A stretch of 64,000 bases of DNA, taken from contig JAAVEW010000014.1 of assembly GCA_014801075.1 (NCBI GenBank), forward strand, positions 43,425 through 107,424. Direction: 5' to 3'. Position numbers and translations under genes: made by a program. The stretch comes from Barnesiella sp. GTDB taxonomy: Bacteria; Bacteroidota; Bacteroidia; Bacteroidales; Muribaculaceae. Below are positions 8,325 to 17,340 of the stretch, one piece after another. How positions within the stretch are numbered: the first letter of the stretch is position 1; each line of letters begins with the position of its first letter. Below the pieces are notes generated by a model. The model did not search any database, was not told where the DNA came from, and was given only the letters and a program-made list of their open reading frames with translations.

Positions 8325-10583
8325 TTATTTCACCGTGATGGTGGCAGTGCCGCGGATATCGTCGGAGGCGGCGCCAATCTGAAGCTCGAAGTCTCCGGGC
8401 TCCACAACCTCTTCGAGGCGGCTGTTCCACAGAGCGAGTTCCTTCATGGGGAGCGCTATCTCCACTACCTGACTTTCGCCGGGCTTCAGGTTGACTTTCT
8501 TGAAGCCTTTGAGCTGCTGCTTGGGAGTTGACACAGTGCTTACTACGTCGTTGACGTAGAGCTGCACGGTCTCTTTACCCTCGCGGTCGCCGGTGTTGGT
8601 CACTTTTACTTTCACAGTCACGGTGTCGGTAGCCTTGGGCTCTTTGTTGTCTACTTCGATGTCGGAGTATTCAAAGGTGGTGTAGCTCAAGCCGTGGCCG
8701 AAGTTCCACACGGGTTCGGGAGCTTCGAAGATGTAGTGCAGACGCGGCTCGTCATACGAACCGGGGGCGTCAAACGGCTCTTCGCGGTCAGTGTCGTAGT
8801 GGTTGTAGAAGCAGGGGGTGTTGCCTGTGCTCTGCGGGAACGACACGGTCAGCTTGCCCGAGGGGTTCACGTTGCCGAGCAGCACGTCGGCCATGGCAGC
8901 GCCCTGCTGCTCGCCGCCGCAGAACTGCACGAGAACGGCGTCGGCATGGTCCTGTGCATACTTGAGTACCAGCGGTTTGCCGGCGATGAAAGTAACGATT
9001 ACGGGCTTGCCGGTGGCTACGACAGCTTCGAGGAGCTGCTGCTGCTTGCCGGGGAGGTCGAGCGACGACAGGTCGTAGCCCTCGCCGGCGGTGTTCTTGT
9101 TGCCGCCGCGGCCGAGGAATGTTGAGCGCGTGCCTACGGCTACGATGGCGATGTCGGCATCCTCAACAGCCTTTACCGCTTCGGGTATGCGTGAATCATC
9201 CTGGCTCCACCAGTCGCAACCCTCGGTATAGGTTACTGTGGCTTTATCGCCAAGTGCTTCGGTAAGACCTTCATAGAGGTCGATACCCTCCTCGCCGCTT
9301 GGGTTGACCCATGCGTAGTCGCCCATCAGCGCGTAGTGGCCGTTGGGGCCCACGATGGCTATTTTCTTATACTTGTCGAGGTCGAGGGGGAGGATATTGT
9401 TCTTGTTCTCGGTGAGGACGATACTTTCATCGGCCACACGCTTTGCCAGGTCGATATTCTCTTTGGAGCGAACCACTTTCTTCACGTCGTCGGGGTTGAT
9501 TTTGTCACCCTCGAAAAGGCCGAGCTCGAATTTCTTGCGGAGCACGCGGCGCACGCTTGTGTCGATAACGTCCTCGCTGATTTTACCCTGACGCACGGCG
9601 TCAACGAGTGTCTGGTAGGTCCAGTCCACATTGACATCGATACCGGCCTCGGCTGCCATGATTGCAGCCTCTTCTGGGGTGTCAACGGCGTGGTGGAATG
9701 TCTTGAGGCGCTCCACCGAGCCCCAGTCGGAGTAGACGTAACCGGTGTGGCCGAGCTCGCCGCGGAGCACGTCGGTCATATAGTAGCGCGAACCGGTCAG
9801 AGGTTCGCCGTCATAGGCCGAGTAGCACGACATGATAGCACCGGGCTTGCACTCGGCAATCACGCGGCGGAACGGGTAGAGATAGAGGTTGCGCATCTCG
9901 GCGGGACCGCCGGCTACCGACGCGCAGTTGAGGCCGCCGCGGGGAGTACCGTGGGCCACGAAGTGCTTGGGCATGGCGAGCACGCCCTCTCCCTGATAGC
10001 CGTTGACAAATGCCTTGGCCATCTCGGCAATCATGTAGGGGTCCTCACCGAATGTTTCCTCAACGCGGCCCCAGCGGAGTTCGCGCGCTATATCGAGTAC
10101 GGGAGAAAGCACCTGACGGATACCTATGGCGCGTGCCTCGCGGCCGCAGGCTGCCGTCATCTCCTCTATGAGTTCGGGGTTCCAGGTGGTTGACTGGGCG
10201 ATAGCGTGGGGGAAGAGCGTGCAGCCGTTCTGCAGGATACCCTGAATGCCCTCGGCACAGTTTATGATGGGAATACCGAGACGATTGTTCTTCTTCACGT
10301 GCTCGCCGAGAGTCTTGTATATAACGGCTGCATCATAGGCGTTGCAATCCATCTCGTGAGTGGTACCGTAGCTGTCACCCTTGAAGCGGTCGGCGATTTC
10401 GTGAGCCTTGCCGGTAGGATTGTTCTGCATCTGCTTGACTTTCTCCTCGAGAGTCATGCGCGAAAGCAGGTCCTCGACACGGGCGTCGATCGGAGCTTTG
10501 GGATTTTTGTACAGCGGACTGCCGGCTGTTGCAGCCAATGCAACGAACATAGCGGGGAGTACCATTTTTCTTAAATTTCTCAT
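8325..10583 (-). CDS. GH3 beta-glycosidase (beta-glucosidase/xylosidase type)
   Basis: A 752-residue GH3 enzyme with signal peptide (hydrophobic core about residues 7-20), barrel domain with KHFVAHG and YSDWGSV (predicted nucleophile Asp286), alpha/beta domain and fibronectin-III-like C-terminus. It is the tandem partner of the gene at 5955-8210 and is similar over its full length. It is the first gene after the hybrid regulator (53-bp gap), so the regulator and the hydrolases may be cotranscribed. The start at 10583 is taken because the signal peptide begins there; Met7 is an alternative. Confidence 0.94.
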   Translation of the reverse strand: MRNLRKMVLPAMFVALAATAGSPLYKNPKAPIDARVEDLLSRMTLEEKVKQMQNNPTGKAHEIADRFKGDSYGTTHEMDCNAYDAAVIYKTLGEHVKKNNRLGIPIINCAEGIQGILQNGCTLFPHAIAQSTTWNPELIEEMTAACGREARAIGIRQVLSPVLDIARELRWGRVEETFGEDPYMIAEMAKAFVNGYQGEGVLAMPKHFVAHGTPRGGLNCASVAGGPAEMRNLYLYPFRRVIAECKPGAIMSCYSAYDGEPLTGSRYYMTDVLRGELGHTGYVYSDWGSVERLKTFHHAVDTPEEAAIMAAEAGIDVNVDWTYQTLVDAVRQGKISEDVIDTSVRRVLRKKFELGLFEGDKINPDDVKKVVRSKENIDLAKRVADESIVLTENKNNILPLDLDKYKKIAIVGPNGHYALMGDYAWVNPSGEEGIDLYEGLTEALGDKATVTYTEGCDWWSQDDSRIPEAVKAVEDADIAIVAVGTRSTFLGRGGNKNTAGEGYDLSSLDLPGKQQQLLEAVVATGKPVIVTFIAGKPLVLKYAQDHADAVLVQFCGGEQQGAAMADVLLGNVNPSGKLTVSFPQSTGNTPCFYNHYDTDREEPFDAPGSYDEPRLHYIFEAPEPVWNFGHGLSYTTFEYSDIEVDNKEPKATDTVTVKVKVTNTGDREGKETVQLYVNDVVSTVSTPKQQLKGFKKVNLKPGESQVVEIALPMKELALWNSRLEEVVEPGDFELQIGAASDDIRGTATITVK

Positions 10584-10636
10584 AACAGGAATTCTGATTA
10601 GTTTATAATGTTAATAGATTAGGGTCTTGTTTTCAA

Positions 10637-13600
10637 TCATTGCTCCTCGGTGGGGGAGGGGAGTTCGTCGGGAGCGTTGTCATCGGCAACCTCGGCCGCA
10701 TCGGGCGCGTCGGTCGGTTCGGGCTGCGGTGCGCGGGCTGCCTCGCCGTTGCGGGCATACTGCTGGCACTGCTTCTCGAAACCCTTGGGGGTGACGCCGA
10801 ACTGGCGGAAGAAGAGCTTGCTGAAATAGCTTGACGAATTGATACCCACCATGAAGCATACGTCGCCTATGCGGTATTTGCCCTCCTGTATGAGCTCGGC
10901 CGCTTTCTTCAGACGTATGAGGCGTATAAGCTCGATGGGCGACAGGTTGAAGAGTGTCTTTATCTTGCGCAGCAGCGACGAGCGGCTCATGCAGAACACA
11001 TCGGCCATCGACTCTACCGAGAAGTTTTCATCGGAGATGTTGTCGGTGATTATCTTGATTACCTTGTTCATGAATTCCTCGTCGGCCTTGGTCATCTTCA
11101 TGTTGTCAATCGAGAAGAAGGGCTGCTTGAGGAACGCCTTGCGCTCGTGCTTGCGGTTTTCGAGCAGAGAGAGTATCTGCTGACGGAAATACTTGATGGA
11201 GAACGGTTTCTCGATGTAAGCCTCGCCGCCGCATTTGAGGGCCGCGAGCTTCGACTCAAGGTCGTTCTTGGCCGTGAGGAACACCACGGGGATGTGGGAG
11301 CGGTTGATATCGCTCTTGACCTGACGGCACAGCTCGTAACCGTCCATGACGGGCATCATCAGGTCGGTGACTATGAGGTCGTAGTTATGGTCCTGCAGCT
11401 TGTCGAGGGCTTCCTGGCCGTTGCAGCAGGTGTCGATTACGAAATTCTGCGACAACTGGTCGGCGAGGAATTCGCGCATGTCGTCGTTATCCTCTACCAG
11501 AAGTATCGAGTAGCTGTGTTCCTGCTCGAGCGAGGTGGGCACGGTCTCCTCCATGACATATTCATTCATGGTGACGTCGGTGACGGGCACAGCCTCGGCC
11601 TCCATGTCATCCTTGCGGAGCGGCAGGGTGAGCACGAAGGTGTTGAGCTCGGAATTGTTGTCGGCCAGCGTGATGGTGCCGTTGAGCAAGTGGGCCAGAG
11701 TGCGGCAGAGCGGCAGCCCTATGCCCACTCCGTTGTTATCCTGCTGGGAATTAACCTGGAAGAACGGCTCGAAGATGCGCAGCGAGTTCTCGCCCTTCAG
11801 TTTCTCGCCGTCGCTGGTGACGGAGAGGGTGAATGTGTCATCGTCCGAAGTGAGCGACACCTCGGTGGTGTGGCGGCCATACTTGAGGGCGTTGTTGAGC
11901 AGGTTGGAGAATATCTTTATCAAAGCCTCGCTGTCGGTGACGGCATATATATCCTTCTGCGGGATGGAGGTGACGAGTTCGCGGCCCTTCACCTGCATTG
12001 TCGGTTCGAAGCGTTCTATTGTGTCGTTGACTATCTGGGTGACATCGACGCGTTCAAACTTGATATTGAACTGGTTGGCGCCGATTTTCTGGAAGTCGAG
12101 CAGCTGCCCGGTGAGGTTGAGCAGGCGCGACGTGTTCTTGCGCATCACCTTTATGTAGCGCTCCACGCGCTTGTCCTCGATGTTGAGCGACTCCATAGCT
12201 TCGAGGGGTGCGTCGATAAGCGAGAGCGGTGTGCGTATCTCGTGGGCTATCTCGGTGAAGAACTGCACTTTGTTCTCGTAGAGTTCTTTCTCCTTGTTGA
12301 CGCTGAAAAGCTGCTCCTTGGCTGCGAGCTTGCGGTCCTGATTGCGCTTGTAGCGAATCCACAGGAAGAGCAGTATCACGCCTGACAGCACTATATATAA
12401 TGTAATGGCCCACCAGGTGCTGTACCACGGTGTCTTTACTATAATCTCTATATTGCGCACGGAGTAGCCGGTGCCATTGCTCACTTTCACCTGAAGCTCG
12501 TAGGTGGCCGGGGGAAGATTGGCAAGCGTTATAATGTTGTCGGTCAGCGGTATCCATGTGGTATCGTTCGGGAGCATGCGGTAGGTATAGTCGAGCGTGC
12601 CCTGCGGTATGTAGCTCGGAGTCGATACCTCAAGTATCATGGGGGAGAAATTGTGGGGCAGCACAATCTTGTCGGTGTAGAATATGCTCTTTACCAGCGG
12701 CGAGTCGGGACCGCCGGGCTTAAGCTCGCGTTTGCCGCTGCGCAGCGCGGTGAAGAATATCTTCGGCACGGAGTCGTTGTAGGTGTCAATTTCGGGGTTA
12801 AAGGCTATAAGTCCCTCCATCGTGCCGAAATAGAACCAGCCGTCCTTCGACTTGAGCGCCGAGTGATAGTTGAACTGATTGGAGAGCAGGCCGTCGGCGG
12901 TGGTAAACACCTTTATCTCACCCGTTTCGGGATGATACTTCACGAGGCCGCGGTTGGTGCCGAACCACAGGTAGCCCTTGGAGTCCTCAAGAATATCGTA
13001 GACCACGTTGTCGGGCAGTCCGGGTACTGACTCGAAACGGTCGTCCTGCGGCATGTATTTCACGAGGCCGCCGCGGTCGGTCGAGAACCATATTGTACCG
13101 CGCGAGTCCTCCATGATAGAGCTTATTGAGTTGGTAGGCAGACCGTTGGAGTGTGACTCATCAAAGGGATAGTGGGTAAACTTATCGTTTGACGGATTGT
13201 ATTTCCACACACCGCCACCCATTGTGGCAAACCAAATGATGCCTTTGGAATCCTGCGCGATGTCGAAAATCCATGCCTGATTGAGCTGAGGCACCAGCTC
13301 GAAACGCGATGAGCCGGGCAGCGCGCGGAAAAGGCCCCAGTCCGAGCCTACCCACTTCTGTCCCTGGCCGTCGACGAGGAACGAGTACACGCTGTTGGTC
13401 TCGTCGACACCATGAAGGTCGGTGAAGCGGTTGTCAACCTTCTCGCCGTCGACATAAACGTCCATGCCGGTGCGGGCTTTGCCTACATACACCGTGTCGC
13501 GGAACGTCTTTATCATCAGCGCTATATCCTTGTCGTTGATTACCTCGAATTGGCCGGTACGGGGATAGAAGCCTGTGAGGCCGGCATCCTCGGCACCGAT

Positions 13601-14725
13601 ATATATCTTGCCGTTGCCATCCTCCGAAAGGCCGCGTATGCGCTTGGAGGCCAGGGTGTTCTTACCGAAGCCCGAAGTGTAGCGGTCAAACTTGAATCCC
13701 TTGCGCTGGAAGAAGTTGACGCCGCCATACATCGTGCCCACCCAGGCATTGCCGTCGCGGTCGGCATAGAGCGAGTAGATGGTGCTGTTGGAGAGATTGC
13801 TCTTTCCGTCGCCACCCTCCAGGAGTTTGGTCTGGTTGTCGCGGTTTATCATGTCGATGATAAACAGGCCGTTCTGCGTGCCGAGCCATATCTCGTTGTC
13901 GATACATATCATGGCGCGGGCAAATATATCCTTGTCCTCATTGACAGGAATGGGGGTCATGTAGCCTGTGCCAAGCTGATAGTGGAATATCTTGCCGTCG
14001 GGAGTGCAGAGAGCGAGGTTGCCGTCGGCGGTCTGGCGTATGAGCAGCACGGTCTCGCTGCAAAGCGTATCGAAACCGGGCATCCGCACGAACTTGTTGG
14101 CAGCGCGGTCGTAGGAGTAGAGACCGTCGCGCGTGGTGCCGGTGTAGACATTGTCGTCCTTGTCGACGAAGAGCGATACGGGGAGATAGTCCTTGTCGCC
14201 CACCTTGTCGCGTATCACGGGGTAATAGTCCACCTTGTCGTTGTCGTAGTAGCGGAATATACCCTGGTTGGGCACGAGCACCCATATATTGCCGCGTCGG
14301 TCAGGGATTATATCCTGCACCCAGTCGTCGGCGCTGACGCCTTCGGCACTCTTGGTTGCAAGATATGTAAAGGTATCAAAAAGAGGGTTGTAGATGTAGA
14401 TACCGCGGTCGGTACCCACCCACACGTCGCCTTCGGCCGATGCATACAGCGAACTGATATTATTGTTGCCGCGCTTGTTGACACGGTCGTAACAATCGAA
14501 ACATTTCACGGTCTTGCCGTCGTAGCGGTTAAGTCCGTTCTTTGTTCCGAACCACATGAAGCCGTTGCTATCCTGCGTTATAGCCTTGATGTAGGACGAT
14601 GACAATCCCTCGTTGGTGCCTATCTGATTGAAGGAATAGTTGACGGCTCGCGGTAATGCGCCGGCCGTTATGGCCGACGCTATCACAGCGATTATTACGG
14701 TTAATATTTTAAAGCCTTTTCGCAT
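10637..14725 (-). CDS. Hybrid two-component sensor/response regulator (HTCS), AraC-type output
   Basis: A 1362-residue one-piece two-component system of the kind that controls polysaccharide loci in Bacteroidetes. It has an N-terminal signal/membrane anchor, then many regulator-propeller repeats (WFGTKNGLNRYDG-like) forming the periplasmic sensor, then a Y_Y_Y domain (about 680-765), a transmembrane helix (about 769-790), HisKA with the phospho-acceptor His828 in HEIRTPLS, an HATPase domain, a receiver domain with phospho-Asp1121 in TDLMMPVMDGYEL, and an AraC-type DNA-binding domain (about 1215-1315). An acidic, proline-rich tail of about 40 residues follows. It lies inside the hydrolase cluster on the same strand, so it probably senses a released oligosaccharide and activates these genes. 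Confidence 0.96.
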   Translation of the reverse strand: MRKGFKILTVIIAVIASAITAGALPRAVNYSFNQIGTNEGLSSSYIKAITQDSNGFMWFGTKNGLNRYDGKTVKCFDCYDRVNKRGNNNISSLYASAEGDVWVGTDRGIYIYNPLFDTFTYLATKSAEGVSADDWVQDIIPDRRGNIWVLVPNQGIFRYYDNDKVDYYPVIRDKVGDKDYLPVSLFVDKDDNVYTGTTRDGLYSYDRAANKFVRMPGFDTLCSETVLLIRQTADGNLALCTPDGKIFHYQLGTGYMTPIPVNEDKDIFARAMICIDNEIWLGTQNGLFIIDMINRDNQTKLLEGGDGKSNLSNSTIYSLYADRDGNAWVGTMYGGVNFFQRKGFKFDRYTSGFGKNTLASKRIRGLSEDGNGKIYIGAEDAGLTGFYPRTGQFEVINDKDIALMIKTFRDTVYVGKARTGMDVYVDGEKVDNRFTDLHGVDETNSVYSFLVDGQGQKWVGSDWGLFRALPGSSRFELVPQLNQAWIFDIAQDSKGIIWFATMGGGVWKYNPSNDKFTHYPFDESHSNGLPTNSISSIMEDSRGTIWFSTDRGGLVKYMPQDDRFESVPGLPDNVVYDILEDSKGYLWFGTNRGLVKYHPETGEIKVFTTADGLLSNQFNYHSALKSKDGWFYFGTMEGLIAFNPEIDTYNDSVPKIFFTALRSGKRELKPGGPDSPLVKSIFYTDKIVLPHNFSPMILEVSTPSYIPQGTLDYTYRMLPNDTTWIPLTDNIITLANLPPATYELQVKVSNGTGYSVRNIEIIVKTPWYSTWWAITLYIVLSGVILLFLWIRYKRNQDRKLAAKEQLFSVNKEKELYENKVQFFTEIAHEIRTPLSLIDAPLEAMESLNIEDKRVERYIKVMRKNTSRLLNLTGQLLDFQKIGANQFNIKFERVDVTQIVNDTIERFEPTMQVKGRELVTSIPQKDIYAVTDSEALIKIFSNLLNNALKYGRHTTEVSLTSDDDTFTLSVTSDGEKLKGENSLRIFEPFFQVNSQQDNNGVGIGLPLCRTLAHLLNGTITLADNNSELNTFVLTLPLRKDDMEAEAVPVTDVTMNEYVMEETVPTSLEQEHSYSILLVEDNDDMREFLADQLSQNFVIDTCCNGQEALDKLQDHNYDLIVTDLMMPVMDGYELCRQVKSDINRSHIPVVFLTAKNDLESKLAALKCGGEAYIEKPFSIKYFRQQILSLLENRKHERKAFLKQPFFSIDNMKMTKADEEFMNKVIKIITDNISDENFSVESMADVFCMSRSSLLRKIKTLFNLSPIELIRLIRLKKAAELIQEGKYRIGDVCFMVGINSSSYFSKLFFRQFGVTPKGFEKQCQQYARNGEAARAPQPEPTDAPDAAEVADDNAPDELPSPTEEQ

Positions 14726-14796
14726 ATAAGGTTCATGATATTATTGTTATACCCGACGGGCGGTTATCAGTGACTGCATGCGCTGCCGCGGGTAGT

Positions 14797-17265
14797 TTAT
14801 CGTGCTATAGTCTTATGTGACAGGCGAGTACCGTCGGCCATAACGGCGTTGACGATATATACGCCGCTCTGCACATTGACATTCATCACAGCCTGCACGT
14901 GGTTCACGTTGTCGGCGCGTGAGAGGCAGCGGCCGCTCAGGTCGTAAAGCTCAACCGATGCGATGTCGGCCGATGCCGATACCACGCATTCGTTGCCTGA
15001 GATTACGGCAGTGAGTGTGGCGGCCTCGGCTTTGTCAACGGCGATGTCGTCGACACCCGAGGTCACTTTTGAAATACGGTACACACGTACGTCGCCGGCG
15101 GGAACATTGTATTTGAACGAGTCAGCATCCTTGGCCACTGTTTCGCCGGTCCAGAGTTCCTTGATTTCCTTCACGTTGGAGGGCGCAATGCCAAGTTCCT
15201 CGAAAGTCAGTGTGCCGTTACGCCCGATAAGTTTGCTGAAGCTGAAGCATGCTACATAAACATAGTCGGGGGTGTCGCGCATATAATTGTAGACTGTCTG
15301 CTGGCTCGAGGTGTAGTTGGCATTGTCAACAGGACGGAACGAACCGGTGTTCTCACGCACGTATGCGTTGATGTCGGCGTTGCCGAACATCTTGAGAGCG
15401 CGGGCCTTTGACTCCTCGGGATATGCTACGACACTGCCCTTGGTGTGGCCGCTGTCGTCGGTGTAGACACACTTGTCGGAGAAGCTGTCGCCGATGATGA
15501 ATGCACCGGTACACATGCCGGAGGTGACACGCACGCGGTTCTCACCCTCGGTCTCTCTCTTGTTGTAGCCGTCCTTGTGGAGCACAAGCTGGTCGGGGTC
15601 GTTGACTGCGTAGAGACGGTCGGTCCACCATGCCCATGACATAGCGTTCATAACATATTCACTCTCACCAAGTTCGCTGAAACGGTCGCAGCAGCTACGG
15701 CGTCCGTGAGCCCACTTGTAGGGGAAGAGGGGCGCCATTGATTCTACGATATACATGTCGTATTTCTGTGCAAGTTCGTAGATAATCTGCATACCGTAGT
15801 TGTAGGCCATCACACCGGTGGTGATTTCGGGATTGTACCATGAGTCACCCTCGCATATGCCGGAGTTGATGAAGTCAAACTTGAGATACTTGATGTTGTA
15901 GGCAGCCCAGCGTGACAGCGTATAATCCATATTATAATAGAACGCGGGGTGAGTGGGGTCGATAGCGCAGTATTGGCCGCCATTGAAGAGGTAATGGGGA
16001 TTGCCGTTGTAGCGGAGCAGACAGTCGCCCCAGTTGTAGGAGGGGATATCGCGGATACCTGTACCGTCGACTTTAGAGTCGAAAGTCCAGTCCCACACCA
16101 CCATACCGCCGTAGAGGCCGAGACGCTGGTTGAGGCCCTGGAGTGTCTCGCGGCCCTCTCTGTAAGAGCCTTCGCCGAGGAATTTGTTGCCGAGCTGAGA
16201 GATTTCGGTCGAGGTCATGCCCCAGCCGTCGCAGAATGAGTCGAGACTCACCACGGTCTGGCCCTGCTTGTCGTGGAAACCGAGGTCAAAGAGGTTGTCC
16301 TTGATCCACTTCGCTGTTTCCTTTACGGCGGGAGTGTTGACGTGGTTCATCATTACGCCCCATGTGCTCCAACCCATAGGGTTGCCAAGGTCCCAGGGTG
16401 CGGGAGGACATACGAGCGCACAAGTCTCGGCAAATGTCTCAAGACCAACGCGGTAGTCGTCGAAGCAACCGATAAGGTATCGGGCCGACTCCACCTTCTC
16501 TCCCTTCACGTAGCCGTGGGGAATGAGGGTGTTGCTATTCCAGTCGTAGTCGCGCGATGCAACCGAGGTATAGCCCGAGAGGAGTTCGAGTTTCTTGAAC
16601 GCCTTGTTGGACGTACCGACAACGGTGATACCGCTTTTCCACTTGTCGTGGTCAACGGAACCCATCACCATGCCGAATTTAGAGGTAGAGGTCTTGTCGA
16701 ATACGCAAGTCACTTCGTGTGAGGTGGTTTCGGTATTGAAGTTATATACCTGATAGCGGCCGTGACCGTCGTTGTCGAAGGGTACTTCGAGAGCCGACAT
16801 GGTGTTGTTGCACAGGTTGTCTGACACAGTCTCGGAGGCGAGAGCCACCATATGGTTCGACTCGATGACAGTGCCGGCGGCATCAGCAGTGACCGCAACC
16901 TGCGCAATGGCGAAAGGATGCTCGTTGTAGAGGTTGATGGTCTGTATCATTTTGGCAGTGCCGTCGCCGTAGACACGGGTCAGGGCTTTGCCGGTGCCGA
17001 TTTCATCCTGTATATCCTCAATCGTTACCGAGAGCGGGCTTACAGAGAGGCTGTTGATTTCGCCGGTAGCCTGAGTGTCCTTGATACGGTAGGTCACCTT
17101 AGCGTAGGCTTTTTTTACAATATCCTTGCCGTCGTAGCTGAGTGTCAGCGAGTTGTCGTCGGCATTGGTGATATTCCAATGGCCCTGCGAGAGTCGGGTC
17201 TCGGCTACAAGCGACATTGAGGTCGCTGCCAAAGCCATTGTGAGAATCAGATTTCTTGCTTTCAT
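14797..17265 (-). CDS. Clan GH-D alpha-galactosidase-like hydrolase with C-terminal sorting domain
   Basis: An 822-residue secreted protein with signal peptide (about residues 1-20). An N-terminal beta-sandwich (about 25-290) is followed by a TIM barrel with the clan GH-D marks MGWSTWG (297-303) and YLKFDF, where Asp464 is the predicted nucleophile, then HGRRSCCDRFSELG. It is related to GH27/GH36 but lacks the classical GH36 text, so the exact family is uncertain. The last 75 residues look like a type IX secretion (Por) sorting domain, with VELYDLSGR and SGVYIV. A PorZ-like gene elsewhere in the window agrees with T9SS export. It is paralogous to the gene at 17330. Confidence 0.8.
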   Translation of the reverse strand: MKARNLILTMALAATSMSLVAETRLSQGHWNITNADDNSLTLSYDGKDIVKKAYAKVTYRIKDTQATGEINSLSVSPLSVTIEDIQDEIGTGKALTRVYGDGTAKMIQTINLYNEHPFAIAQVAVTADAAGTVIESNHMVALASETVSDNLCNNTMSALEVPFDNDGHGRYQVYNFNTETTSHEVTCVFDKTSTSKFGMVMGSVDHDKWKSGITVVGTSNKAFKKLELLSGYTSVASRDYDWNSNTLIPHGYVKGEKVESARYLIGCFDDYRVGLETFAETCALVCPPAPWDLGNPMGWSTWGVMMNHVNTPAVKETAKWIKDNLFDLGFHDKQGQTVVSLDSFCDGWGMTSTEISQLGNKFLGEGSYREGRETLQGLNQRLGLYGGMVVWDWTFDSKVDGTGIRDIPSYNWGDCLLRYNGNPHYLFNGGQYCAIDPTHPAFYYNMDYTLSRWAAYNIKYLKFDFINSGICEGDSWYNPEITTGVMAYNYGMQIIYELAQKYDMYIVESMAPLFPYKWAHGRRSCCDRFSELGESEYVMNAMSWAWWTDRLYAVNDPDQLVLHKDGYNKRETEGENRVRVTSGMCTGAFIIGDSFSDKCVYTDDSGHTKGSVVAYPEESKARALKMFGNADINAYVRENTGSFRPVDNANYTSSQQTVYNYMRDTPDYVYVACFSFSKLIGRNGTLTFEELGIAPSNVKEIKELWTGETVAKDADSFKYNVPAGDVRVYRISKVTSGVDDIAVDKAEAATLTAVISGNECVVSASADIASVELYDLSGRCLSRADNVNHVQAVMNVNVQSGVYIVNAVMADGTRLSHKTIAR

Positions 17266-17300
17266 TGTAATGTAGTAGTGTTGGTTTTGTCAGGTGTTTA

Positions 17301-17340
17301 TAATGGTATTTACTTTTACTTAATAGTATTTACTTTTCTA
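17301..17340. repeat. 20-nt tandem duplication spanning a stop codon
   Basis: Units 17301-17320 and 17321-17340 are near-identical (TAATGGTATTTACTTTTACT and TAATAGTATTTACTTTTCTA). The second unit includes the stop codon (17330-17332, minus strand) of the clan GH-D gene, and the first repeats that stop 20 nt further downstream. Confidence 0.85.
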
